A DNA stretch of 64,000 nt from Erysipelotrichaceae bacterium (GTDB taxonomy: Bacteria; Bacillota_I; Bacilli_A; Erysipelotrichales; Erysipelotrichaceae). This document shows, piece by piece, positions 35,364 to 43,375 of this stretch. The stretch lies in the NCBI GenBank assembly GCA_017512285.1, contig JAFWGU010000006.1:1-64000 (forward strand), in the 5' to 3' direction. Below the pieces are notes generated by a model. It was given only the letters and a program-made list of their open reading frames with translations. It searched no databases and had not been told where the DNA came from. Numbering within the stretch: the stretch's first letter is position 1; each line of letters opens with the position of its first letter. The position numbers were made by a program, and so were the translations under genes.

Positions 35364-37019
35364 TTAGAACGATATTTCCTTGTTACCGGTGACCTTCATG
35401 TAGACAATCAGAGACAGGACGGTAGCCAACGTCAGGATCGTAGCGTAAGCAGCTGCGATGCCATAGTTACCTCTGGAAACATAAGTATATGTAGCCAGAG
35501 TAAGAGTGATCGTCTTCAGGTTATACAGAATGATCGCCGTAGACAATTCGGTGATGATCGTTACCCATGACATGATCGCGCCGGACAGAATGCCGTTTGC
35601 CATCATCGGAACCGTGATCGTAAAGAACGCCTTCAGTTTGGAAGAACCAAGTGAAATGGCCGCTTCCTCAATGGACATCGGTATCTGCTGTAAGGTTGCC
35701 GTAGAAGAACGGATGGTATATGGGATACGACGGATGACCAGTGCGATGATCATGATCGTTACCGTACCGGCAAGTACCAATGGCTTCTTGTTGAAGGCCA
35801 TTACCAGGGCAATACCGACAACTGAACCCGGAATGATGTATGGAACCATTGACAGGGTATCGATGACCTTGTTGATGAAGTTGCTTCTTCTGACAACCAG
35901 ATAAGCAATCAGGATAGCCAGTAAGATTACTACTATCAGTGCCAGTCCGCCGATCAGGAAGGTATTAGGAATTGCATTCTTAAGATGCGTGAATGCGTAA
36001 CGGTATGAATCCAGTGAATAGCCAGGCAGGAAGATCTTGCCTGAAGTCTTCTGGAACGACGTGTAGATTACGTATACCTGTGGCATGAATGCCAGCATGA
36101 CAACGAACCAGCAGTAGAAATGTACCAGAACGGATTTCACGCCATGCAGTTCTTTTCTTTCAATTGAATGCATCGCATTCATCGTGAAGCGGAACTGGTT
36201 GTTGACATATCTCTGGATCAGGAAGATCACTGCCGTGATCATGATCGCGATGACGGAAATAGCTGCACCGAAATTATGGTCGGATCCTGTTTCCGCAAAG
36301 TAGGTCTTGTAAATGATGACCGGGAACGTCTGATAACCTTCACCGATCAGTAACGGCGTACCGAAGTCGGCAAATGCACGCATGAAGACCATCAGTGTAG
36401 CAGCGATGATCGTAGGCATGCATAATGGGATTACAATTGTAAAGAAACGCTTGAATCCCGAACAGCCCATGTTTTCCGATGCTTCAAGAAGTGAATTGTC
36501 GATGTTCTTCAATGCTCCTGAAACATAGAGGAATACCAGCGGGAAAAGCTGCAATGCCAGAACCAGCAGGATGCCGTTAAAGCCATAGATACTTGGCATT
36601 CTGGTCTTGGTAATGCTCTCGATGAACTGGGTGATGATGCCGCCTCTGCCTAACAACATGATCCAGGAGTAGGCGCCGATGAACGGTGCAGACATTGAGC
36701 ACAGAATGATCAGTACCTGCAGAACCGTCTTGCCCTTGATCTCATACATCTGGTAGAAGTATGCCAGCGGAACGCCGATGATCAGGGTCAGAACCGTAGC
36801 CAGACCTGAGACCTTCAGACTGTTGAAAATAGAATCTACATAGTATGACTGTGAAAAGAAAGCCTGAAACTGTTCCAGCGTGAAATGACCGTCATTGTTG
36901 ATGAAGGCGGTCTGTAAGAGCTTGTAAAGCGGGAAAAGCAGGAACAGGATGTACAGGAAAAGAATGACCAGCGAGGCCAGTTTCCAGACATCGAGACTCT
37001 TGTTAGACTTGCTGTTCAT
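35364..37019 (-). CDS. ABC importer permease, fused two-domain (AfuB/FbpB type)
   Basis: A 551-residue permease with about 12 membrane segments in two homologous halves. Each half has an EAA-type cytoplasmic loop for docking the ATPase: LLEASENMGCSGFKRFFTIVIP near 180 and IEEAAISLGSSKLKAFFTITVP near 450. This double-domain form is typical of the FbpB/AfuB branch (ferric iron, sugar-phosphate or phosphonate importers). The ATG lies just after the ATPase stop. It is the last of three genes (binding protein, ATPase, permease). The substrate cannot be fixed from the permease. Confidence 0.87.
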   Translation of the reverse strand: MNSKSNKSLDVWKLASLVILFLYILFLLFPLYKLLQTAFINNDGHFTLEQFQAFFSQSYYVDSIFNSLKVSGLATVLTLIIGVPLAYFYQMYEIKGKTVLQVLIILCSMSAPFIGAYSWIMLLGRGGIITQFIESITKTRMPSIYGFNGILLVLALQLFPLVFLYVSGALKNIDNSLLEASENMGCSGFKRFFTIVIPLCMPTIIAATLMVFMRAFADFGTPLLIGEGYQTFPVIIYKTYFAETGSDHNFGAAISVIAIMITAVIFLIQRYVNNQFRFTMNAMHSIERKELHGVKSVLVHFYCWFVVMLAFMPQVYVIYTSFQKTSGKIFLPGYSLDSYRYAFTHLKNAIPNTFLIGGLALIVVILLAILIAYLVVRRSNFINKVIDTLSMVPYIIPGSVVGIALVMAFNKKPLVLAGTVTIMIIALVIRRIPYTIRSSTATLQQIPMSIEEAAISLGSSKLKAFFTITVPMMANGILSGAIMSWVTIITELSTAIILYNLKTITLTLATYTYVSRGNYGIAAAYATILTLATVLSLIVYMKVTGNKEISF

Positions 37020-37020
37020 A

Positions 37021-38148
37021 TCATGCCTCTTTTTTGTAGACGTCGTAATCGTTGATCACGCCTGCCACCAGGTTGTGATCTCCCTTTTCATCGAAGATGT
37101 TGATCTTTTCAGTCTTGACGCCCAGACGGATCTCCGTTCCCTTTTCAATGATGGAATCGATCTTGGATTCCTGAACGATCTCTGCTGTTTCGCCATCTTC
37201 GAAATGAACGAAATAGTGTGTATTCAAGCCAAGGAATACGGCGTCATCAATAACGGCCTTGATTCCTTCCTTGTTATTTACATCGACTACCAGTTCCTCA
37301 GGACGGATGCTTGCCTTGACCTTCTGGTCTTTCATCTCATCCTCGCGGATGGTGTCAACGCGTACCTTATAATTACCAGGCAGATACAGATATGCCTTGC
37401 CGTCTTCGATCTTCAGCTCACCGTCAATGACGTTGGTATGACCGATGAACGTTGCGACAAACAGATTTGCCGGACGCTGATAAAGGATCTTCGGTGTACC
37501 GATTTGTTGAATATCGCCATTGTTCATGACAGCTATACGGTCGGAAACAGCCATAGCCTCTTCCTGGTCATGAGTTACGTAGACTGTCGTGATGCCAACT
37601 TCATTCTGAATCTGCTTGATGACAGTACGCATTTCAATTCTCAGCTTTGCGTCAAGGTTTGAAAGCGGCTCATCCATGAGCAGAACATCCGGAGTGATTG
37701 CCAGGGCTCTTGCCAGGGCAACACGCTGCTGCTGACCGCCGGACAGTCTTTCCGGCATACGATCGCGATATTCATCAATCTTCATCAGTTTAAGAAACTG
37801 ATCCGTCTTGGATGCGATCTCTTCCTTAGGCAGTTTCCGGTTCTTCAGACCGAATGCGACATTTTTCTCAACTGTCATATTAGGGAAAATGGCATAGTTC
37901 TGGAAGACCATGCCGATATTACGTTTTGCCGGGTCCATGTCATTTATTCTGGTATTGCCAAAATAAAAGTCTCCGCCTTCAATGGAGTTGAAGCCGGCAA
38001 TCATACGCAATAATGTCGTCTTACCACATCCAGATGGACCAAGGAGGGTAAAAAACTCACCCTCCTTGATATCCAGTGATAAGTCAGAAATTATTGTATT
38101 ATCGCCGTATTTCTTAACAGCGTCTCGAATCTTAATGTTAACACTCAT
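37021..38148 (-). CDS. ABC importer ATP-binding protein (PotA/FbpC type)
   Basis: A 375-residue ATPase with Walker A LLGPSGCGKTTLLRMIAG near 37-54, Q-loop GMVFQNYAIFPNMT, signature LSGGQQQRVALARALA, Walker B LLMDEPLSNLDAKLR, and switch VTHDQEEAM. The C-terminal 120 residues hold an OB-type TOBE regulatory domain (ASIRPEELVVDVNNKEGI). It powers the adjoining permease. The ATG lies 62 bases after the binding-protein stop; that gap is very T-rich but has no hairpin. Confident of class; substrate set by the binding protein. Confidence 0.9.
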   Translation of the reverse strand: MSVNIKIRDAVKKYGDNTIISDLSLDIKEGEFFTLLGPSGCGKTTLLRMIAGFNSIEGGDFYFGNTRINDMDPAKRNIGMVFQNYAIFPNMTVEKNVAFGLKNRKLPKEEIASKTDQFLKLMKIDEYRDRMPERLSGGQQQRVALARALAITPDVLLMDEPLSNLDAKLRIEMRTVIKQIQNEVGITTVYVTHDQEEAMAVSDRIAVMNNGDIQQIGTPKILYQRPANLFVATFIGHTNVIDGELKIEDGKAYLYLPGNYKVRVDTIREDEMKDQKVKASIRPEELVVDVNNKEGIKAVIDDAVFLGLNTHYFVHFEDGETAEIVQESKIDSIIEKGTEIRLGVKTEKINIFDEKGDHNLVAGVINDYDVYKKEA

Positions 38149-38210
38149 ATTTCCAACCTAACTTTTTTGATTATTGTTTATTGTTTTTTTGCTTTGTTTA
38201 TTCAGAGTTT

Positions 38211-39284
38211 TTACTGCTTTGAAGCGTTGAACATTTCTGTCCAGCGTGTCTGCCATTCCTTCTTGTGTGAACCGCAGAGTTCCATGTTCTCATACTTGAC
38301 ATTGATCTGTGAGAATGGTGTCATCAGTTCTGAAGTGTTGGCAATGTTCGGATTAACAGGACGTGCTGTTGTCTTGGCAATTTCCTTCTGGCCTTCATCA
38401 GAGATCAGCCAGTCCATGAACAACTTGGCATTCTCCATGTTTGGAGCATTCTTGATGATAGCTGTACCAGCTGGGAGCCATACTGCGCCTTCTGATGGAT
38501 ATACCAGACGTACAGTTTCCTTGCCGGCAGCTGCCTGGTCAACTAACAGGCCTACGCATGGGTCTTCATATGAAACACCAACAACGTATTCGCCTTCATA
38601 AGTTCCCTTGTAGATTGCTGAAGAACCGTCGATGATAACGCCGTTCAGGTTCTTTGCGAATGTGTTGACCCATTCCCAAGCCTTCTCATCATATGGCTCA
38701 TCGCCCTTGACCAGAAGCATGTTTGTGAGTTCAGCCCATGCACTTGAAGAAGAAGCCGGGTCGCCCATTGCGATCTTGCCGAACAGTTCAGGCTGTAACA
38801 GGTCTTCATAAGAATCGAAGTCATCGATGTTCAGTCCGAGCTTTTCATATTCAGCAACGTTAACTAACAGAGCTGCAGAACCGTCAAGGCAGTAGTGTGT
38901 TGTGATGCCGTTAAAGTTTCTGTAAGCTTCAGGAAGCTTGTCGTCACCCTTTGCAACATATGGTTCAAACAGTGGAACATAGTCAGGATTGAATGAGTTA
39001 GCATAGTTCATGCCGCCATACATTACGTCGCCCTGAGGATTGTCCTTTTCAGCAGCGATTCTTTCCAGACATTCGCCTGTCTTGGCATTGATGAACTGAA
39101 CGTCAATTCCATACTTTTCGCCGAATACTTCAGCAGCTGCACAGAGAGCATCGGTGTTTGGTGAATAAATAACCAGACTTCCGCCGCCAACTGTTGGTTC
39201 GTCGCCACCCTCCTTCTTGCCGCCGCAGGCAAACAGACTGCAGACGAGTAAGGAGACCATGATCAACTTAAAAATCTTTTTCAT
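38211..39284 (-). CDS. ABC importer substrate-binding lipoprotein (AfuA/FbpA type)
   Basis: A 357-residue lipoprotein. The signal peptide MKKIFKLIMVSLLVCSLFAC ends in a lipobox, followed by the linker GGKKEGGDEPT. The mature part begins LVIYSPNTDALCAAAEVFGE and has GECLERIAAEKDNPQGDVMY, the pattern of the AfuA/FbpA family of binding proteins. Typical FbpA proteins use two adjacent tyrosines for iron near the C-terminus; here the region reads KYENMEL and no YY pair is seen, so iron is doubtful. AfuA of Actinobacillus binds sugar phosphates, and the cre site at this promoter also suggests a carbon source. The ATG at 39284 has GGGAGG ahead. Confidence 0.85.
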   Translation of the reverse strand: MKKIFKLIMVSLLVCSLFACGGKKEGGDEPTVGGGSLVIYSPNTDALCAAAEVFGEKYGIDVQFINAKTGECLERIAAEKDNPQGDVMYGGMNYANSFNPDYVPLFEPYVAKGDDKLPEAYRNFNGITTHYCLDGSAALLVNVAEYEKLGLNIDDFDSYEDLLQPELFGKIAMGDPASSSSAWAELTNMLLVKGDEPYDEKAWEWVNTFAKNLNGVIIDGSSAIYKGTYEGEYVVGVSYEDPCVGLLVDQAAAGKETVRLVYPSEGAVWLPAGTAIIKNAPNMENAKLFMDWLISDEGQKEIAKTTARPVNPNIANTSELMTPFSQINVKYENMELCGSHKKEWQTRWTEMFNASKQ

Positions 39285-39320
39285 TATATTTCCTCCCGGG
39301 ATAATATTCCCTTCCGTTTT

Positions 39321-39347
39321 ATTATAGAACATTTGTAAACGTTTACA
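39321..39347 (-). promoter_or_regulatory. importer promoter -10 with a cre (CcpA) site
   Basis: On the minus strand a TATAAT (39321-39326) lies 37 bases before the ATG. Just upstream is the perfect palindrome TGTAAACGTTTACA (39334-39347), which fits the CcpA consensus TGWAANCGNTNWCA at every position. It covers the spacer and -35 region, a position from which CcpA represses. The matching -35 hexamer is poor (TTGTGT at 18 bases). Confidence 0.75.
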
Positions 39348-39423
39348 CAATCATGGTGATAAAAACAATTAGGAGTTTTTTCTGCGTGAGTCAAACTCTT
39401 CTGTTTTGTAAAAAAAAGGAAAC

Positions 39424-40170
39424 CTAACAGCTTCCTCTTTGTCCTCCATCTATTCTGATGACCGTATTGTTGATGTAATCAGCCTCATTACTGATCAGGA
39501 ATCTAACCAGATGGGCAACCTCCTCAGGCCTGCCGTATCTTTCCACCAGGATCTTCTCCGTTTCCTGTTTCAGGAATTCCTCATCATAGCCTTCAAGTTC
39601 ACTTTCCGTTCCGATGAAGCCCGGGGCAATGGCATTTACATTGACTTCAGGGGCAAACTGCAGTGCCAGGCTGTGAGTCAGGCTTATCAGCGCTGCCTTA
39701 GAGGCATCATAGTCCAGAGTCATTGGATAATAGGTATTGATGCCATTGGTTGAGGCGATGTTTACTATCCTGCCCCAGCCCTTCTCCTTCATGCCGCGGT
39801 AAACGCGTCTGGCACAGTTAAAGGCGCCAACGACATTTACATCCAGGATCTTTCTGAATTCTTCGGCATTCTTCAGATGAAACAGATTGGGATAATCAAC
39901 GGCTGCGTTATTGATCAGCACATCGACCTTGCCCAATGTGGTTTCAATCTCTCTTATCATCCCATCAACCTGCTCTGTATCTGATACGTCAGCCTTTACA
40001 GCCATGCATCTTGCGCCGTAATCTTTCTCAACTCTGCTCTTCAGTTCAAGAGCTTCCTCCTCTGAAGTAAGATAGTTGATGACGATGTTGTATCCCTGCT
40101 CAGCCAGTTCCAGGGCAATTGCCCTGCCTATGCCTCTGGCTGCTCCGGTAATAAGTACCGTTCTGCTCAT
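39424..40170 (-). CDS. SDR-family oxidoreductase (FabG-like)
   Basis: A 248-residue classical short-chain dehydrogenase. It has the cofactor loop TGAARGIGRAIA at 8-19, NNAAVDYP, and the catalytic set Ser in NIASTNG with Tyr and Lys in DYDASKAAL, plus the C-terminal RIDGGQRGSC. It could be 3-oxoacyl-ACP reductase, but FabG normally sits in a fab cluster, and here it follows efp, so a sugar or ketone reductase is equally likely. The start is odd: the ATG at 40170 comes six bases after a terminator hairpin, without a visible ribosome site. Family is sure, substrate is not. Confidence 0.85.
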   Translation of the reverse strand: MSRTVLITGAARGIGRAIALELAEQGYNIVINYLTSEEEALELKSRVEKDYGARCMAVKADVSDTEQVDGMIREIETTLGKVDVLINNAAVDYPNLFHLKNAEEFRKILDVNVVGAFNCARRVYRGMKEKGWGRIVNIASTNGINTYYPMTLDYDASKAALISLTHSLALQFAPEVNVNAIAPGFIGTESELEGYDEEFLKQETEKILVERYGRPEEVAHLVRFLISNEADYINNTVIRIDGGQRGSC

Positions 40171-40175
40171 AATCT

Positions 40176-40198
40176 AAAAAGAGCTTTATTAAGCTCTT
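40176..40198 (-). terminator. terminator between efp and the SDR gene
   Basis: On the minus strand AAGAGCTT, loop AATA, AAGCTCTT, then TTTTT. It overlaps the efp stop codon and ends six bases before the SDR start codon. Confidence 0.75.
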
Positions 40199-40746
40199 GA
40201 TGAATACTTGCCGTCTGCTGAAGTAACGAGAATCGTTTCGCCTTCTTCAATGAACTGCGGAACTCTGAGTGTGAGACCTGTATTTGTTACAGCGTCCTTT
40301 GTCTGAGTTGTCGGAGCACCCTTGACGCCAGGAGTTGTTTCTGCAACTACAAGTTCAACCTTATCCGGAACGGAAATGTCCAGTAAGAGTCCGTCAAAGA
40401 AGTTCAGTGTTACTCCCATTGAATCAACCAGGAAGTACTTGTTGAAACCGATCTGATCAGCACTGAGTTCATATGTCTCATATGTCTCCATGTCCATGAA
40501 GTAATATGTGTTGTCTGATTCATATGAATACTGAGCAGTCTTTCTTTCAACAACTGCCTGTTCAAACTTTGTGTTTGCGTTAAAGTTTCTTTCCTGTGTA
40601 GATCCTGTCTTCAGGTTCTTCATCTTTGTCTTGAGGATGGCTGCACCCTTGCCTGGCTTAACGTGCTGGAAATCCAGTACTACCCATGGGTCGCCGTCAA
40701 CGATAAGTGTTAATCCTGTTCTGAAATCGCCTGCTTCAATTGCCAT
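40189..40746 (-). CDS. efp: translation elongation factor P
   Basis: A 185-residue factor that helps ribosomes form bonds at polyproline stretches. The modified-loop region reads HVKPGKGAAIL near 28-38, with the lysine at position 32-34 that receives modification in other bacteria, and the OB domains follow (GVKGAPTTQTKDAVTNTGL). The ATG at 40746 has AGAGGTG ahead and gives the normal length; a start three codons upstream is less likely. No EpmA/EpmB or YmfI-like enzyme is seen nearby. Strong call. Confidence 0.96.
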   Translation of the reverse strand: MAIEAGDFRTGLTLIVDGDPWVVLDFQHVKPGKGAAILKTKMKNLKTGSTQERNFNANTKFEQAVVERKTAQYSYESDNTYYFMDMETYETYELSADQIGFNKYFLVDSMGVTLNFFDGLLLDISVPDKVELVVAETTPGVKGAPTTQTKDAVTNTGLTLRVPQFIEEGETILVTSADGKYSSRA

Positions 40747-40803
40747 AATAGTCACCTCTAATTAAGTATCAATATTTTACCAAAAAACGTTAATTATATC
40801 AAA

Positions 40804-42024
40804 TCAGAACAGTGAAGGCTGTTCTTCACGGTGTGATCTGATGTAGCGGCTCCATTTGATGTAGCCGTAAGTAGTATTCGTAAAGTAGCCAAGCTTCAGG
40901 ATCAGCAGTACGTACTGACCTGAAATGACGTTGATTATCGCCTCCAGCAAGGCGCATATGTACCAGGCTATCCACTGTTCTCTCAATCTGAAGAATATGA
41001 ACAGTCCGTTGGCAACGCCTACTGCCGATGCGCAGGCATCCAGATAGGCAACTGCCGTTACCAGAGATCTGTCTACGAAGAAATCCGTAGTGATGTCCAG
41101 TCCGCTGATGAAGTAACCGACAACTACCGTCCAGACGATGATGCCGATGATGATCAGCACTTCCTGATAGCCCTTGAGCCTTCTGACCATGGTCAGTTCA
41201 TCCTCTGCGTCATCCTTGTGCTTTGTCCAGTTGATGAAGCTCAGGATGTCGATCGGCAGCCAGAAGAACAGCGTGGTAACCATTGTCGCAAATCTGTACA
41301 TCAGTACGATGCATATCACTATTTCCGTGATCTCTACCAGCACTGATACCAGGAAATTGTACCTTGACTGTTTACTGATCAATAGTTCACACAGAATGTT
41401 CAGGAAGGTATCCAGCAGATACAGCAGCATTATCACGACACCGTTGACCCCATTGGCGCTTTCCTCCGGGAAGATGACTGCCGCAATGGTAGCCAGTACC
41501 ATGATCGTTATGAACCACACCTTCTCATAAGTGGAGAAGAATGTTGAGAACGACGTCATTATGAATACGGACAGAAACAGAATGATAAGGGCATTGCCCA
41601 GATTGAACAAGGGCATCATCTTATCAGCCTGATATTGCCGGTATGTTGCCGCAAGTTCCTCGCTGCCCGGATTTTCATGAGTGAAGAACATTCTGGTACC
41701 GTCCTGTGCCTGGTACCCGTATGCCGTAATGCGGTCCTGATCCAGTTCGACATATTCCTCATAGCTATAGGATATGGTCAGACTGTCTTCGCCGTTTACG
41801 TAAATGACGTCACATACCGTATAGTCCTCATCGTAGTCCTCTTCAGATTCATCACGGATCATCTCAACGGCTCCGATCGGCGTTATATTGCCAACATCAC
41901 TGTTAAGCCTGATGAATCCGTAACCCAGAGATATGATGATTCCAACCAATATAAGCAAAAGTACGATGTATTCCGCAATTCTCAGCTTTCTGTTTGGTTC
42001 TGCATACTTAAATAACTTTTTCAT
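40804..42024 (-). CDS. PnuC-like membrane transporter with extra N-terminal domain
   Basis: A 406-residue membrane protein. The C-terminal two thirds resemble PnuC vitamin transporters (nicotinamide riboside and related): SRYNFLVSVLVEITEIVICI, LPIDILSFINWTKHKD, then FRLREQWIAWYICALLEAI and KLGYFTNTTYGYIKW, the family's closing W..W and YGY..W pattern. Before it lies an unusual part: one membrane helix (about 15-37), then roughly 100 residues that are acidic and probably extracellular (DESEEDYDEDYTVCDVIYV, SYSYEEYVELDQD), with a second helix after that. PnuC itself has no such domain. No NadR or kinase gene is adjacent. Start 42024 is tentative: neither candidate has a good ribosome site. Confidence 0.65.
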   Translation of the reverse strand: MKKLFKYAEPNRKLRIAEYIVLLLILVGIIISLGYGFIRLNSDVGNITPIGAVEMIRDESEEDYDEDYTVCDVIYVNGEDSLTISYSYEEYVELDQDRITAYGYQAQDGTRMFFTHENPGSEELAATYRQYQADKMMPLFNLGNALIILFLSVFIMTSFSTFFSTYEKVWFITIMVLATIAAVIFPEESANGVNGVVIMLLYLLDTFLNILCELLISKQSRYNFLVSVLVEITEIVICIVLMYRFATMVTTLFFWLPIDILSFINWTKHKDDAEDELTMVRRLKGYQEVLIIIGIIVWTVVVGYFISGLDITTDFFVDRSLVTAVAYLDACASAVGVANGLFIFFRLREQWIAWYICALLEAIINVISGQYVLLILKLGYFTNTTYGYIKWSRYIRSHREEQPSLF

Positions 42025-42085
42025 ACATTTAACTATTTTAGGGTAAAACCCGACTTTGTACAACTCAACTAACTAAAAAAACGAA

Positions 42086-42108
42086 TAAAAAAGCCCTCGA
42101 TGAGGACT
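42086..42108 (-). terminator. terminator of the MFS gene
   Basis: On the minus strand AGTCCTC, loop ATC, GAGGGCT, then TTTTTTATTCG, 14 bases past the stop at 42122. Confidence 0.75.
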
Positions 42109-42121
42109 TCTGAACATATTA

Positions 42122-43294
42122 TCACTGTTCAGGTTTTACATGGTTCTTCCTGCTGTAAAACCAGTAGATCGGTATGCACAATAGTAACAGTATGGCGTAC
42201 CCGTTGAAAAGCGGCCCGTATCCTGATTTTGAAATGACGAAAGCTCCGATGGCCGGTCCCAGAACATTGCCGAGATCCATGCCGATGAAACAGGTGCTTG
42301 AAGCTACCCCACTGCGGTTTATGCCCAGCTGACGGACTGATTCGGCCTGAATGGCTGACTGCCCACTGCCCTGACCGATGGACTTGAGTACGGCCGCAAC
42401 CAGGATCAGCGGCAGTGATTCAGCTCTGGCAAAACATACCGCGAAGATCGCTGAAATTACGAATGCCGGATACAGAGTATAGGCTATGCCCTTTCTGTCC
42501 AGCCACTTGCCGGTAAACGGCTTGGTCAGAACGGTAGTAATTGAACTTACCGTGTAATACAGACTGATGTTGGCAATGCCTCTGGCCAGTCCGTAATCCT
42601 TCAGGTAGTAAAGAAGAATGCCATTGCCTACTGATATCATGCAGATCAGGAAAACGTAGATCATCAGGTCAAAGGCAAAGAAATCGCTTAATCTGAATAC
42701 GAACTTCTCCTGCTTTTCCCTGACAGCCGGATGGTATGGAATCAGGGCTGTGCCTACTGCACATACCGCATTGAGCACGCTTGCCCAGACGAATATCTGT
42801 TCCATGCCGAATCTGGTACCGATGAAATCACCGACCTGCGGACCGATCATCGTTGAAACTACCGTACCGATGCCGACATAGCCCAGCCCCTCGCCTAATC
42901 TGCTTAAGGGCAAGAAATCAGCGCTGAAGGCCATGGATGTCGTACCGCTTAATGAAAAGGCAATGCCGTTGAGTATTCTGACGAAGATGATCATCGGGAC
43001 CGTATTGGCCTTGGAATACAGAAACAGACAGCCTATTGATAGCACATAGGACAGTACCATTATCTTCTTCTTATTGAAGCGGTCGCTGGCAGCTCCGGCA
43101 AAGGGACGGCAGAAAAGAGCCACCAGGCTCATCAATGAGGAAATGATTCCGGTTATCTCCATCGGCGCACCCCTGGAAACCAGGTAAGCCGGCAGTACCG
43201 GATTAACCATGTATGAAGCAGAACCGCTGATGACACTTAAAACAAGGATCATCAGAAACGGCAGTGAGAATATTCTTTCATTTCTGTTGCTCAT
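42122..43294 (-). CDS. MFS transporter, drug/metabolite efflux type
   Basis: A 390-residue protein with about 12 hydrophobic helices, typical of MFS. The loop 2-3 motif is present as CRPFAGAASDRFNKKKI near 62-78, and the partner loop is TKPFTGKWLDRKGIAY in the second half. These are usual for small-molecule proton antiporters (DHA1-like). Between ATG (43294) and a TATAAT at 43316-43321 only 22 bases remain, with GGGG as ribosome site. It stands alone, between the PnuC-like gene and the second NagA-like gene. Substrate unknown. Confidence 0.8.
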   Translation of the reverse strand: MSNRNERIFSLPFLMILVLSVISGSASYMVNPVLPAYLVSRGAPMEITGIISSLMSLVALFCRPFAGAASDRFNKKKIMVLSYVLSIGCLFLYSKANTVPMIIFVRILNGIAFSLSGTTSMAFSADFLPLSRLGEGLGYVGIGTVVSTMIGPQVGDFIGTRFGMEQIFVWASVLNAVCAVGTALIPYHPAVREKQEKFVFRLSDFFAFDLMIYVFLICMISVGNGILLYYLKDYGLARGIANISLYYTVSSITTVLTKPFTGKWLDRKGIAYTLYPAFVISAIFAVCFARAESLPLILVAAVLKSIGQGSGQSAIQAESVRQLGINRSGVASSTCFIGMDLGNVLGPAIGAFVISKSGYGPLFNGYAILLLLCIPIYWFYSRKNHVKPEQ

Positions 43295-43375
43295 AAAAAA
43301 CCCCTACACGCCCTCATTATAGGGATTTGTGCCGGGGTTTAATATTAAATCTGTTGTTTCTTCTTTCGTAAATGT

